From: Melastoma dodecandrum
Lineage: Eukaryota > Streptophyta > Magnoliopsida > Myrtales > Melastomataceae
Assembly: GCA_029817715.1 (NCBI GenBank)
Contig: JARUPY010000409.1
Location: 186,001-250,000 of the forward strand
Reading direction: 5' to 3'
DNA: 64,000 nucleotides
Position numbers and translations under genes: made by a program. The notes under the pieces are model-generated. The model searched no databases, was not told the origin of the DNA, and was given only the letters and a program-made list of their open reading frames with translations. Position 1 is the stretch's first letter. The number at the start of each line of letters is the position of its first letter. Below are positions 48,204 through 58,128 of the stretch, one piece after another.

Positions 48204-49376
48204 ATGGAGGACAAGGAGGAGGATGTTAGACTGGGCGCCAACAAGTTCCCTGAGAGGCAGCCGATCGGGACGGCAGCCCAGTGCCAGGACTCCAAGGACT
48301 ACTCGGATCCACCTGACGCGCCCCTGTTCGAGCCAGGGGAGTTATCGTCCTGGTCGTTCTATAGGGCAGGGATCGCCGAGTTTATAGCCACCTTCCTGTT
48401 CCTATACATCACTCTGTTGACAGTCATGGGGGTCGTCAAGTCAAGCACCAAGTGCACCACCGTCGGGATACAGGGGATTGCCTGGGCCTTTGGTGGAATG
48501 ATCTTTGCCCTTGTGTATTGCACTGCCGGGATCTCCGGTAAGTGACGTTTCTTTATTCTGAAGAAAATGATGGAGCGTGTCCTAATGGCAGCCTTAGATG
48601 ACATTTTGGTGACTCGGGGGGCGATTTTGTTTGGTCGCAGGTGGCCACATCAACCCCGCGGTGACGTTCGGGTTGTTCCTGGGGAGGAAGCTGTCGTTGA
48701 CGAGAGCACTGTTCTACATGATCATGCAGTGCTTGGGTGCGATATGCGGTGCAGGGGTCGTGAAAGGCTTCCAGAAGACCCAGTACGAGAGCCTGGGCGG
48801 CGGGGCAAACTTTGTAAACCCGGGCTACACCAAGGGAGACGGCCTCGGCGCCGAGATCATGGGCACCTTTGTGCTTGTCTACACCGTCTTCTCCGCCACC
48901 GACGCCAAACGAAACGCCAGAGACTCCCACGTACCGGTAAGTTACATCCGAACCAGAATGCATATTCCATCTTTTCCCAGCAAGGAAGGTTTCGCCGCGG
49001 TCGTTGCGTGACGTCCAGTTGCTTTCAATTTATTTCAAAGATATTGGCTCCGCTGCCAATCGGGTTCGCGGTGTTCCTGGTGCACCTGGCTACAATCCCA
49101 ATCACCGGAACAGGGATCAACCCAGCGAGGAGCCTGGGGGCGGCTATTGTCTTCAACAAACACCGCGGCTGGGAAGACCATGTAATCCACCGTAAACCCT
49201 ACCCAATACACTGATTACATGAAAAAGGAACATATAAACGAAATCTCAGAGTGATGATAATCACCGATGTTTCTGGATGGCAGTGGATCTTCTGGGTCGG
49301 ACCATTCGCGGGAGCAGCACTCGCAGCCTTGTACCATCAAGTGGTGATCAGAGCAATCCCATTCAAGTCCAGATAA
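48204..49376 (+). CDS. PIP1: Plasma-membrane aquaporin, PIP1 subfamily, complete, 4 exons
   Basis: Exons: 48204-48537, 48641-48936, 49041-49181, 49284-49376. They join in phase to 287 residues, the normal PIP1 length and exon pattern. Both pore motifs are intact: [12 protein letters not shown] (split by intron 1) and [13 protein letters not shown]. The filter His ([14 protein letters not shown]), Thr and Arg are visible. The long acidic N-terminus ([22 protein letters not shown]) and loop-A Cys ([12 protein letters not shown]) point to PIP1 rather than PIP2. The C-terminus RAIPFKSR is typical. PIP1 proteins conduct water, CO2 or small solutes at the plasma membrane, usually as heterotetramers with PIP2. 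The endogenous virus begins a few hundred bases downstream. Confidence 0.95.
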
Positions 49377-49860
49377 ATTTTTGAAAGATGTGGCAAGAAC
49401 GAAGGTTTGGGTCTGCTTTGTTGTGACTTCAGCCGTGATCTAGTCAAACAAAAAAGCTTCTGCTCTGCTTACCTCGTTTACTTTGTATGTAACAAAAAGT
49501 GTGAGAAGAAAATCATGGTGAACAAGTCGATGATGGTGTTATGCGAGAATATAAGCTTTATGTTATAACACCTACTTTGACTTGTAATAAATGAAATGAC
49601 AGGTGATCTTACAGCTAACATGTCCCCCATTGTGGCTGGGCCAAACTATCAAGAACAAATGGAATTGGAAGTTTTTATTTATTTATTTATTTTACTCTCT
49701 TTGGTCTTGATCATGGATTCGTATGACTCGGACAACAAAAACAAAGACATCCCATGTTAGTACGTGGTGATTCCCGATTAACAAATAAAAAACTAAAATC
49801 ATATAAAATATATAGTTTCATGTGGATTAAATTAGGGATGTGTTGTTAATGGGGCAGTTC
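49377..49860. other. PIP1 3' flank up to the viral insertion
   Basis: Contains the PIP1 3' UTR (an AATAAA-like signal near 49588) and AT-rich DNA. The left edge of the viral sequence could not be located exactly; it lies between about 49620 and 49920. Confidence 0.4.
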
Positions 49861-49921
49861 TTCTCACCTTATAACCTAGAACGTAATTTATGTGTGTCGG
49901 TTCCGAATTTTATGAACCTAT

Positions 49922-49986
49922 AAAATCAACACAAAACCAAAAATAAAATCAACACAAAACCAAAAATAAAACCAACACAAAAATAG
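49922..49986 (+). repeat. 23-bp tandem repeat just before the viral primer site
   Basis: AAAATCAACACAAAACCAAA plus AAT, 2.7 copies (starts 49922, 49945, 49968). Similar AC-rich, A-rich leader sequence (AAACCCAAAAAC..., 57060-57120) occurs after the viral TATA box. Confidence 0.85.
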
Positions 49987-49989
49987 TAT

Positions 49990-50002
49990 TGGTATCAGAG
50001 CC
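49990..50002 (+). other. Viral primer binding site (Met-tRNA)
   Basis: TGGTATCAGAGCC, the standard initiator Met-tRNA complement used by caulimovirids to start minus-strand DNA synthesis. It lies 78 bp before the first viral ATG. Confidence 0.88.
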
Positions 50003-50080
50003 ATTTCCTTTCTTTTTTCGAGGGGAGTGAGAGATCTAGGCTAGGAACCCCACCTGGAGAAGCACCTTGCCCACACCACC

Positions 50081-52954
50081 ATGGATAACACTTCTCATAC
50101 TAGCTCTACCGTGATGAATGCTCCCATCACACTAGAATCAGGCCTTAGTATAAGAACCTCTACTTCTGACAAGCTTGGTGGGTTATATGAGATAACCCAT
50201 AAGGAAGAATGGGAAGAGACAAAGCTTCCTCTCCTCAACCCATATGCTGCTTTCACCAAGCCCTCTTTGAATCCCATAAGAAGTATCCGGACACTGATTA
50301 GACATCCTTCGTCAAAGGTACTCGAGTATGTCCAAGCCAGCAAATTCAGCCAACACCCTATTTGGGCTACTCACAAGGAACAATTCGTATCCCTACAACT
50401 GCCTGCTGAATTTCCCAGACAATGGATAGACAGGGGATATACTCATCTCCACTTTGGAGCCATTAGACTTGCACTAACCTATCATGGCAGGAAAGGTCTT
50501 CCAGTCACAGCAAGAATGGCCCTCTTAGATGTCAGATACAGAGAGTACCAACATGCTTGTATCGGCACCGTGGAAACAACACTAAATGCTGGGACAGTAT
50601 TTGTTACACTTTATCCCAACTTCTGTATGTCTCTACAGGATTCCAACATACTAGATGCCTTACAAGTACAGGTCCAGATTGCAGGACCAGAACAGGATGA
50701 AAACTCCATTGAGGCAACCATGCACTACCAGATGGCTTACAGAGTGCAGAACCATGCACTAGACCTCAACGTTGCTGACAATAATGGTGATGCTTTACTC
50801 ATCCGAAGTGATTACCATAACTCACAAGCTCCTACATGCCTATATGTCCCCAGACAAATCAGCAGGAGCGATCTTCTTCGGCTTCTGCCAGAAAGATGGA
50901 TCACCAACTATGAAAGGACTCAGCAGAAGGTCAAGCCCATCCAGTCCTCAGAAACAAGGTTCATAAGGGAAAAGGATGGCACTGTTGTCATCAAGTTTGA
51001 TCGAACACATGAAAAGGATGCCCCAACTCCTTCGATCTTCCCGACTATGTTCATGATGCAAACTCCTCCTCGGCAAAAGAAACCGAGTCCCCTTAACCGT
51101 ATCATCCATTCTTTTGATGAACAGGGACAAGAAACTTATCACTTCAGAGACCCAGCAACTGACCATTGCTACTGGGATGTTTGTTCCTCAGACATTTGCG
51201 GATGCAAAGATGAGCATCTCTCAAGTGATGACGAAGATACCAGGAGAAAAAAGAAGTCACAAAGAAAACCTGTTGACTTTGACTCTGACAGTGATGATGA
51301 TCAGGATCAAAAGCCCTTCAAAGATGATGAGACAGATGCCGCTCCCCAAATCAAAACAGATTATGGAGCATGGCAGTTCCTGATTGACCAGGCCCCTCGG
51401 TTACGGCCTAAAAAGAAGCCCTCAAAGGTATTACCCTGCTACCGAAATATTCTTAAGTGGCAGAAGAAGAATCCTTCTTCGCAGGTAATCCTAGGGGAAG
51501 TAACATCCACCAGTTGTGCTCAAGAGGCTGCAAAGCCAATACCCACTTGCAATCCATCAGAGATCATGATGATGAGAAGACCTGGAGAGTTGAACTTCCC
51601 AACTCAAAATGAGCAAACCATTGACGGTATTAAGTATTGTTCCAAAATTCCTATTCCGACAGGTGTTGATGCACAGGGTAATCCCCTGAGAAATAGTACT
51701 GCAGAACATGTCCTCAATTGGCAAAGCCAAAATGCCTTAGCGCAAAATGCAGGACTCAACACTATCTGCAGAAAAATAGACACTGTCCAAGAACTTTTGA
51801 CAGGAACAGAAGCCAGGCTCAGTGCAAAGATAGACGCTCATCAAGATAAAAACCAGGCGATGCTCCAATCCCTTCATAAGAGGTTAGAGAACTTTGAAAA
51901 GGGAAAATACCCTTCTTATTTCAGGTCTGACCCAGATGATGAGATCGCCAAGCTTAAAAGGCAGATCAAGATTATAGAAGACAAGCAGGTGGATCTAAAC
52001 AAACAATCAGACCCTGCCAGTCTACTAAGCTTTGGACGACCACAAGTTATCCCACAAAGCTATGGTTTAAGTTTGAATCCCATCTCAAAGCCTTTTGATA
52101 TTTTGGATTTTGGTAACAGGACTTCTTCATTTATGCAAGTATCCTCTAATGCTCCTCCTCTGTATGGACAAGTTGGAAAGAAAGATCCTGCAGAATTCAG
52201 AGAAGTTATTAGAGAACAGCAGAAGTCATCCAGAAGAAGGAATGAGATTAGAGAAGGCAAGAGAAAGGCAGAAAGCTCCAAACCTGCAGAAAGACACCAA
52301 ACACCCAGTCCAGAGACGCAGTCTAGTCCTAGCCCTCAGACGCAACAGTTAATGATCAGAGGACATCAGGACTCTCTTGATTGCCCAACAAGGAAATGGG
52401 TAACATCGACTACTCTTCAGTCCTCACCCAGTCTTTCTGAAAATACTTCTGACGGTTATTATGATAACCACGACCCTATTGGAAGCTATTTCTCCCAGTC
52501 TCCACCATTTATGCCTTCCCAGATTCTCATGGCAAATAGGTATGTAGAATCCCACACTTCTGGGAGCTCATCAGAAGAAACCACCTCCTCATCCGAGGAA
52601 AGCACCTCTACGGGAGAATCAGAACAGGTATCTGATGCTACTTCAGAAACCTCATCCTTAGTATTGACTCCTGTATTCATGGCAGACAGAGAGGAGACAG
52701 AAACCAGTACCTATAGACAGGAGGAAGTACAGTCAAATGAATCAATGGAGGAAACTCCTCCTAGGAGAACAGAGGGAAATACCAAGTTTACCTTTGATGA
52801 CATACCACGACACCAATGGCCTCAGCGCATACAAGATTTTCTTGCGTGGTGTATTCACAAAAGGGTAACTGTATATAACACCTCTGATATCCTTACAGAC
52901 TTGACCTCCAATTTTCATGGCACCTTGCAGACATGGTGGAATCTGTTCTCATAA
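50081..52954 (+). CDS. Viral ORF1: movement protein, linker with coiled coil, start of coat-protein region
   Basis: 957 codons from ATG 50081 (context CCACCATGG) to TAA 52952-52954. Residues ~80-245 form a 30K-type movement protein (LHFGAIRLALTYHGRKG, CIGTVETTLNAGTVF, LYPNFCMSL), which would transport virus through plasmodesmata. A long linker follows: an acidic/Lys-rich stretch (~375-440), a coiled-coil-like segment (~560-650, KLKRQIKIIEDKQVDLNKQ), and Ser/Glu-rich low complexity (~820-900). The last ~55 residues (FDDIPRHQWPQRIQDFLAW ... LQTWWNLFS) look like the beginning of a coat-protein domain that continues in ORF2. ORF2 is in the same frame five codons downstream. It is an old viral copy and probably not expressed as functional protein. 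Confidence 0.88.
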   Translation: MDNTSHTSSTVMNAPITLESGLSIRTSTSDKLGGLYEITHKEEWEETKLPLLNPYAAFTKPSLNPIRSIRTLIRHPSSKVLEYVQASKFSQHPIWATHKEQFVSLQLPAEFPRQWIDRGYTHLHFGAIRLALTYHGRKGLPVTARMALLDVRYREYQHACIGTVETTLNAGTVFVTLYPNFCMSLQDSNILDALQVQVQIAGPEQDENSIEATMHYQMAYRVQNHALDLNVADNNGDALLIRSDYHNSQAPTCLYVPRQISRSDLLRLLPERWITNYERTQQKVKPIQSSETRFIREKDGTVVIKFDRTHEKDAPTPSIFPTMFMMQTPPRQKKPSPLNRIIHSFDEQGQETYHFRDPATDHCYWDVCSSDICGCKDEHLSSDDEDTRRKKKSQRKPVDFDSDSDDDQDQKPFKDDETDAAPQIKTDYGAWQFLIDQAPRLRPKKKPSKVLPCYRNILKWQKKNPSSQVILGEVTSTSCAQEAAKPIPTCNPSEIMMMRRPGELNFPTQNEQTIDGIKYCSKIPIPTGVDAQGNPLRNSTAEHVLNWQSQNALAQNAGLNTICRKIDTVQELLTGTEARLSAKIDAHQDKNQAMLQSLHKRLENFEKGKYPSYFRSDPDDEIAKLKRQIKIIEDKQVDLNKQSDPASLLSFGRPQVIPQSYGLSLNPISKPFDILDFGNRTSSFMQVSSNAPPLYGQVGKKDPAEFREVIREQQKSSRRRNEIREGKRKAESSKPAERHQTPSPETQSSPSPQTQQLMIRGHQDSLDCPTRKWVTSTTLQSSPSLSENTSDGYYDNHDPIGSYFSQSPPFMPSQILMANRYVESHTSGSSSEETTSSSEESTSTGESEQVSDATSETSSLVLTPVFMADREETETSTYRQEEVQSNESMEETPPRRTEGNTKFTFDDIPRHQWPQRIQDFLAWCIHKRVTVYNTSDILTDLTSNFHGTLQTWWNLFS

Positions 52955-52969
52955 CAAGATCAAATCCAG

Positions 52970-55900
52970 ATGGTAAATATGACTTTACCAGACTTCATGA
53001 ACAACCTCCACCTTCATCTAATTGGCAACCCAAATGACCTCCTAGAAGAGAAAAGGACAGAATTCTTCCAGCGAAGATGCTGCTCGTACAAGGTACAAGA
53101 TTTGGATAAACATTTCCAAAGAATGCTGCATCTATTCTTGCATTTAGGTGGAGACAATACATACAAACCTGTATTTCTATCCTCGATAGAACCACCTATA
53201 TCTGCTATGGTTGAGAAAAGTCTTATCAGCAAGAATGTTAGGATTGCTCAACTAACTGTCGGGCAGATTCAGCAAGAAATCATCTCTGGGGTCAATGAAC
53301 TGTGCCAGAGGAAAGAAATCATTCAAGGATTTCTGAATCAAGACAAACGTCTAGACCAAGTCTGCCGAGCCAAGAAAAACAGGTACAAAATTAAGTGTAC
53401 CACCAAAGACTTGTGCTCTTGTGCTCCAGGACCCAAGCCCCACAAGACAAAACATGAAAAGAAGGATTTCTCCAAAGGAAAAAAGTTCCATAGAAAATCA
53501 CGCAGGTTTCCAAAGAAGTGGAAAAGATTTCTCAGGTTCAAGAAGAAGGTTGGACCACAAAGGAAGTCCACCAGATGCTTCATTTGTAATAAGCCTGACC
53601 ACTTTGCAAAAAACTGCCCCAGAAGGGGAAAAGGCTTAATGGCGCAAATTGAAGAATGCACCCAGACATCCCTGAGGGATGATGATCTTGAATCTCTTTT
53701 CTCCTTAGAAGAATTCCCAACTAAAAAGACAGTTTTTTGTCTTGAAGGAGAATTTTCAGATACTGAAGAGGGAATATACACCATCAGAGTACATCCAGAA
53801 GGACAGGACTTCCCTATCATTCCTATAAGGCAAGTACCTTCTGAGGAATCCAATAATGGTACCATCATTGTTACAGGGGACTCTGATGAGGAAGAACCTC
53901 ATAAAGAAGGTTCACTCCAACAACTCCCACTCATTGCTGCTTCTCAAATGGCACCACATATAAAGGTCCAGGTATATTTTTCCAAATACCATAGACCAGT
54001 TACTGCCATTGCTTTCATAGACACTGGAGCAGCAGAAAGCATGATTAATCCGATTCTCGTGCCACAAGAATTCCTGGTACCATATACGAAGAAATTTGTG
54101 GCCGCATCAAGTGACGTATTCCAGACCACTCATAGGACTAAGGATTTAAAGATAAAGCTTTTTCACAATTGCATTATCAAATCCTCCTTATATGTCACAG
54201 ATCTTCCAGGAAGAGACATAGTACTTGGATGGAACATTCTGCACAAATTACCAGAGCTGAGGATTTTGTCTACAGGTCTCAAATATCATGGAAATTTCAA
54301 GCCATACACATCACTAACCCGGATGTTTTCTATTGAGCCTGCAGAAAGAATGAAACAATTGTTCAGCTCATCCTTTGCAGAAAGTCATGACGAGTTTCTA
54401 CAGAAATGCCCTCATCCATTATGGAAGAATTCCAAGTTCTTTGTTCGGCTACCATTCAAACAGAATGAAGACATTAATCCCACAAAGGCTAGTCATTCAG
54501 GTATGAATCCTGATGATACTAAAGCTGCTAAGAAAGAATGTGCTTCTCTATTGCAGCAGGGATTAATAGAGCCAACAGACTCACAATGGGCATGTGAAGC
54601 GTTCTATGTGAACAAGCGTTCCGAACAGATCAGGGGGAAACGGAGGTTAGTTATAAATTACCAACCTCTAAATCAGTTCCTACAGGATGATAAGTTTCCT
54701 GTGCCAAGACGAACGGTATTGTTCTCTTCACTTGCCAAAGCAAAAATATTTTCAAAGTTTGACCTTAAAAGTGGCTTTTGGCAACTTGGCATACACCCTG
54801 ATGATAAATGGAAAACGGGATTTTGCATCCCAGATGGACATTACCAATGGACAGTTTTGCCCTTTGGACTAAAAACTGCCCCATCACTTTTTCAGAAAGC
54901 TATGATAAAGATCTTTGAGCCGATCTTGGACTCTGCACTTGTCTATATTGATGACATCCTGCTATTCAGCCCAGACAGGCCTTCACATGAGAAACTGTTA
55001 GAACAATTTGCAGGCCTTGTACAGGAACATGGCATAATGCTCTCAGAGAAAAAGATGAGACTCTTTGAACATTCAGTGGAATTCTTGGGAATGAGCCTAT
55101 CGAACGGACAATATCACCCTGGACCTCATATAGCCCAAGAATTATTAAAATTCCCAGACACAAATCTTACAAAGAAACAAGTCCAACAGTTTTTGGGAAT
55201 TGTTAATTACCTGAGAGATTTTGTTCCTAACATCAGCAGGTACACCAGTCCATTAGAGGCCCAACTCAAGAAGGATTCATCACACTGGGGACCAGCCCAA
55301 ACCGAAGCAGTTAAGTATCTAAAGACCCATTTACAGATGCTTCCCCCTTTGCAGATCCCTTCAGATGGAGTCCGCATCCTCCAAACAGATGCGAGTGATC
55401 AATTTTGGGCCGCCATCCTCTTAGAGGAAAAGAATGGTAAACGGCAGGTATGTGCCTATAAGTCTGGGAGATTTAATACAGCTGAGCAACACTATCACTC
55501 AACAATGAAGGAAATTCTAGCAGTCAAGTATGGCATCAAAAAATTTGAGTTCCATCTCATTGGCCATCATTTTATTGTTGAAAGTGACATGTCTTCTTTC
55601 CCATCTATGATTAAGTTCACACAGAAGAAGATACCGAATGCACAGCTACTCAGACTCTCAGAATGGTTTTCCCAGTACACCTTCACTGCCAAACATATCA
55701 AAGGAAGGACCAATGTGGTTGCCGACTTTCTTTCCCGGCCCTTTGATATATCTAATCCTTCACTACATGAAGTTCCAAGCTTGCAGGCCATGATACGCAC
55801 ATATGTGCCTAAACCTTTGGATATGAGGAGGATTCTTCCTCCAGAGATTATCCACTATGATAACAAAGAACACGTGGAAGAAGTCCTTGCCAATGCTGGC

Positions 55901-56746
55901 TTCATGGTAAAAAGATACCTGGAAAGGATTTTTAGCAAATACGGACGAATGATGTTCCCAGAACAAGGACTACATCCCTGCTACCCTTTCCTCAGAGTCA
56001 TATCTATTGAGCCAATGAGTATCTTTCCTGAAGAACTAAAATGGCTCTTATGGTATCTCCTGCATAAGTACATAATGGCTCTTGAATTCCCCACCGAAGA
56101 ACTACTCACTTATCTGGGACAATTGGGAGACCTCTATACTTTCACACCACACAGAAGGCCTCACTCTCACTTAGCTGAAGTACTATCGTGGTTTGCCCCA
56201 CTAATACAGTGGAAGATGTGGATTGAAGCTCACCAAGACAAATACTTCAAGTTCGGCGATATAACCCCATATTCAGTTTATCTTTTTCGCAGGTACTGGT
56301 ATTTCGACTCAAGGCTACAAGCGATGGCATCCATCAACACAGTAGACGAATTCGCCAGTCTCCCCTTTTCTCTAGTTCATGAAGCTCCACTCCATTCAGA
56401 CAGAGAAATGGCCATCACCGACAATGAATTTCTGAAGATCAGACTCTGTAAAGAAAACGGGGTTCCATACTTAGACCCAGATGTCGTACTCCAACATCAG
56501 ATCCAGTTCACAGACCCAAACCATGTCCACATGCTTCAATGTGCGCTCCACCAGCAAGAGCATCAAGACGACGGAATATATTGGGAAGATATTGCACAAG
56601 ACTTCCTAAACAAGGTGGACCTTGGCCCAAGTTCATCAGGCCCATCCGGCCCAAATCCAGAATCCTCATCAGCGGGTCCCTCATCCACTCAAAAAAGATG
56701 TTCAGAACACTTCCCCGACAATCGAGGAAAGCGACCAAGAGAGTAG
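52970..56746 (+). CDS. Viral ORF2: coat-protein part, protease, RT, RNase H and a long C-terminal domain
   Basis: 1258 codons from ATG 52970 to the stop at 56744-56746. The N-terminus continues the coat-protein region and becomes very basic. The zinc knuckle CFICNKPDHFAKNC is at residues 203-216. The aspartic protease motif FIDTGAAES has the catalytic Asp at 351. RT has FDLKSGFWQL (Asp 598) and YIDD (659-662). RNase H acidic residues are seen at D807, E848, D873 and D919 (VADFLSR). All catalytic residues are present. After RNase H about 335 residues remain, including SWFAPLIQWKMWIEA and a basic end KRPRE; I do not recognise this domain. Together the enzymes copy viral RNA to DNA. Completeness over 1258 codons is unusual for an integrated copy. 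Confidence 0.9.
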   Translation: MVNMTLPDFMNNLHLHLIGNPNDLLEEKRTEFFQRRCCSYKVQDLDKHFQRMLHLFLHLGGDNTYKPVFLSSIEPPISAMVEKSLISKNVRIAQLTVGQIQQEIISGVNELCQRKEIIQGFLNQDKRLDQVCRAKKNRYKIKCTTKDLCSCAPGPKPHKTKHEKKDFSKGKKFHRKSRRFPKKWKRFLRFKKKVGPQRKSTRCFICNKPDHFAKNCPRRGKGLMAQIEECTQTSLRDDDLESLFSLEEFPTKKTVFCLEGEFSDTEEGIYTIRVHPEGQDFPIIPIRQVPSEESNNGTIIVTGDSDEEEPHKEGSLQQLPLIAASQMAPHIKVQVYFSKYHRPVTAIAFIDTGAAESMINPILVPQEFLVPYTKKFVAASSDVFQTTHRTKDLKIKLFHNCIIKSSLYVTDLPGRDIVLGWNILHKLPELRILSTGLKYHGNFKPYTSLTRMFSIEPAERMKQLFSSSFAESHDEFLQKCPHPLWKNSKFFVRLPFKQNEDINPTKASHSGMNPDDTKAAKKECASLLQQGLIEPTDSQWACEAFYVNKRSEQIRGKRRLVINYQPLNQFLQDDKFPVPRRTVLFSSLAKAKIFSKFDLKSGFWQLGIHPDDKWKTGFCIPDGHYQWTVLPFGLKTAPSLFQKAMIKIFEPILDSALVYIDDILLFSPDRPSHEKLLEQFAGLVQEHGIMLSEKKMRLFEHSVEFLGMSLSNGQYHPGPHIAQELLKFPDTNLTKKQVQQFLGIVNYLRDFVPNISRYTSPLEAQLKKDSSHWGPAQTEAVKYLKTHLQMLPPLQIPSDGVRILQTDASDQFWAAILLEEKNGKRQVCAYKSGRFNTAEQHYHSTMKEILAVKYGIKKFEFHLIGHHFIVESDMSSFPSMIKFTQKKIPNAQLLRLSEWFSQYTFTAKHIKGRTNVVADFLSRPFDISNPSLHEVPSLQAMIRTYVPKPLDMRRILPPEIIHYDNKEHVEEVLANAGFMVKRYLERIFSKYGRMMFPEQGLHPCYPFLRVISIEPMSIFPEELKWLLWYLLHKYIMALEFPTEELLTYLGQLGDLYTFTPHRRPHSHLAEVLSWFAPLIQWKMWIEAHQDKYFKFGDITPYSVYLFRRYWYFDSRLQAMASINTVDEFASLPFSLVHEAPLHSDREMAITDNEFLKIRLCKENGVPYLDPDVVLQHQIQFTDPNHVHMLQCALHQQEHQDDGIYWEDIAQDFLNKVDLGPSSSGPSGPNPESSSAGPSSTQKRCSEHFPDNRGKRPRE

Positions 56747-56890
56747 CCGCCCACGAGGAATAAAGAAGATGCCTTAGCGATAAGGCCGGCACAAGCAGCC
56801 AATTAACTTTCCAAAGGCTGCAAGATTCCTCCGCAAATTTCGCTCCACTAATTTAGCTTTACAGCTTTTCGCATAGTGAAATCTTTGTAA

Positions 56891-56898
56891 TATAAATA
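56891..56898 (+). promoter_or_regulatory. Viral TATA box (presumed pregenomic RNA promoter)
   Basis: TATAAATA, 145 bp after the ORF2 stop, at the position expected for a caulimovirid pregenomic promoter. Transcription would start near 56922 and, in this integrated copy, run towards the eIF3f gene. Confidence 0.6.
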
Positions 56899-57552
56899 GA
56901 CACTCCCACCAGAGGAGCAAGGCAGAGCAATTTACATTGAGAGCTAATACACAAGTAGTTTTCCCATATCCATGGCCGGCTAAGCTTCTCCTAAGGTGTT
57001 ATCCAGTAGTGGTGGTTCCCTAGATCGACGATCTCTCAAGAAACCCCCTCACCTTCGATAAACCCAAAAACATCTGCAAAACCCAGAAAACCCAAAAACA
57101 TTCAAAAACCAGAAAACCCAAACTCATGACCATCTTGTCCAGCATCCATCGTATGCTTTATTTTGTGTTCATTTTATTACTCTTGTTTCCAGAGTTTTCC
57201 AGGTTCTGCTTTGTTTTAATCATTTACCCTCTATCACCTTTGTTGATATTTATATTTGGTTAAAGCTGGCAAATTTCTTGCCTTGCTGTTTTGCGTCTAT
57301 GTTATCTAATTCAGTATAATGGTGTGACCTGTTTAAGGAAAGGACTCTTCCCCAGACAAACTCTAACCCTTGTTCTGAGTACTGTGATTTTGGTTGCTTA
57401 AAACCCTGATTGTGAAATGGATGTTTGCAGTACCCTGTTAACTCGGTAGAGTTCTCTCAGAACCGTAAAGCTATCGACTGCCATAAGGACCACTTGCCGT
57501 TATAGCCAGGAGGGCTGCCAGGCGCAGGTCGCGGCCACTGATAGTAGGTGTG

Positions 57553-57924
57553 ATGAGACCTCCACTAGGAAGACAGCGTTTCCGCAAACCCCCCTTTCCC
57601 AACAGTAATGTCTTACGTAGCCACTTCCACAGCATTCGTCGACAATATGACGAGCCACTCTGGAAGAAGAAGAAAACTCTTAAACATTTTACCCGTACCA
57701 TCACTGCATTAGATGAGTACATAGACTACAAGGCCCGAAACTGTGTACTTCACACAATTGAGGCCCAGTTTTCCTACTTCAACTGCATGGAACCAGGTGA
57801 GGAATGGATCTTCCACAACCCTTGGGATTTATGTGGCGGATGGATTTCCCTCCGCAACCATGTCCAGTATCGGCAGTATCTTGCTTGGTATATCAAGCAA
57901 CATCTGTATTTATCTACTGCCTAG
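57553..57924 (+). CDS. Possible small extra viral ORF, function unknown
   Basis: 123 codons from ATG 57553. The N-terminus is basic (MRPPLGRQRFRKPPFPNS). The rest is rich in Trp and Tyr (EPGEEWIFHNPWDLCGGW, QYRQYLAWYIKQHLYL), which looks like a real folded protein and not chance translation. It lies between the viral leader and the eIF3f promoter. I do not recognise it. It could be a second viral gene, which some endogenous caulimovirids carry, or a piece of unrelated DNA. Confidence 0.4.
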   Translation: MRPPLGRQRFRKPPFPNSNVLRSHFHSIRRQYDEPLWKKKKTLKHFTRTITALDEYIDYKARNCVLHTIEAQFSYFNCMEPGEEWIFHNPWDLCGGWISLRNHVQYRQYLAWYIKQHLYLSTA

Positions 57925-58092
57925 TTTTAATATTCCACCTTCTCTTGTCTTATCTAAAAGGACTCGGATATCCTTTTAGAAAAATTCTATTTTCCGCTGC
58001 TTTATTTCCGACCTTGAGCAACTCTCGCGTTGTTCTGTTCTGGTGGTCGAAGCTTCTGTCTTTGTACAACTCTTTCTTTCTTTATCTGATTA

Positions 58093-58128
58093 GATGTCAG
58101 CTTCAGCTTTGATGTCAGCTTCAGCTTT
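58093..58128 (+). repeat. 18-bp perfect tandem duplication
   Basis: GATGTCAGCTTCAGCTTT twice in a row, near the likely right edge of the viral insertion. Confidence 0.9.
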
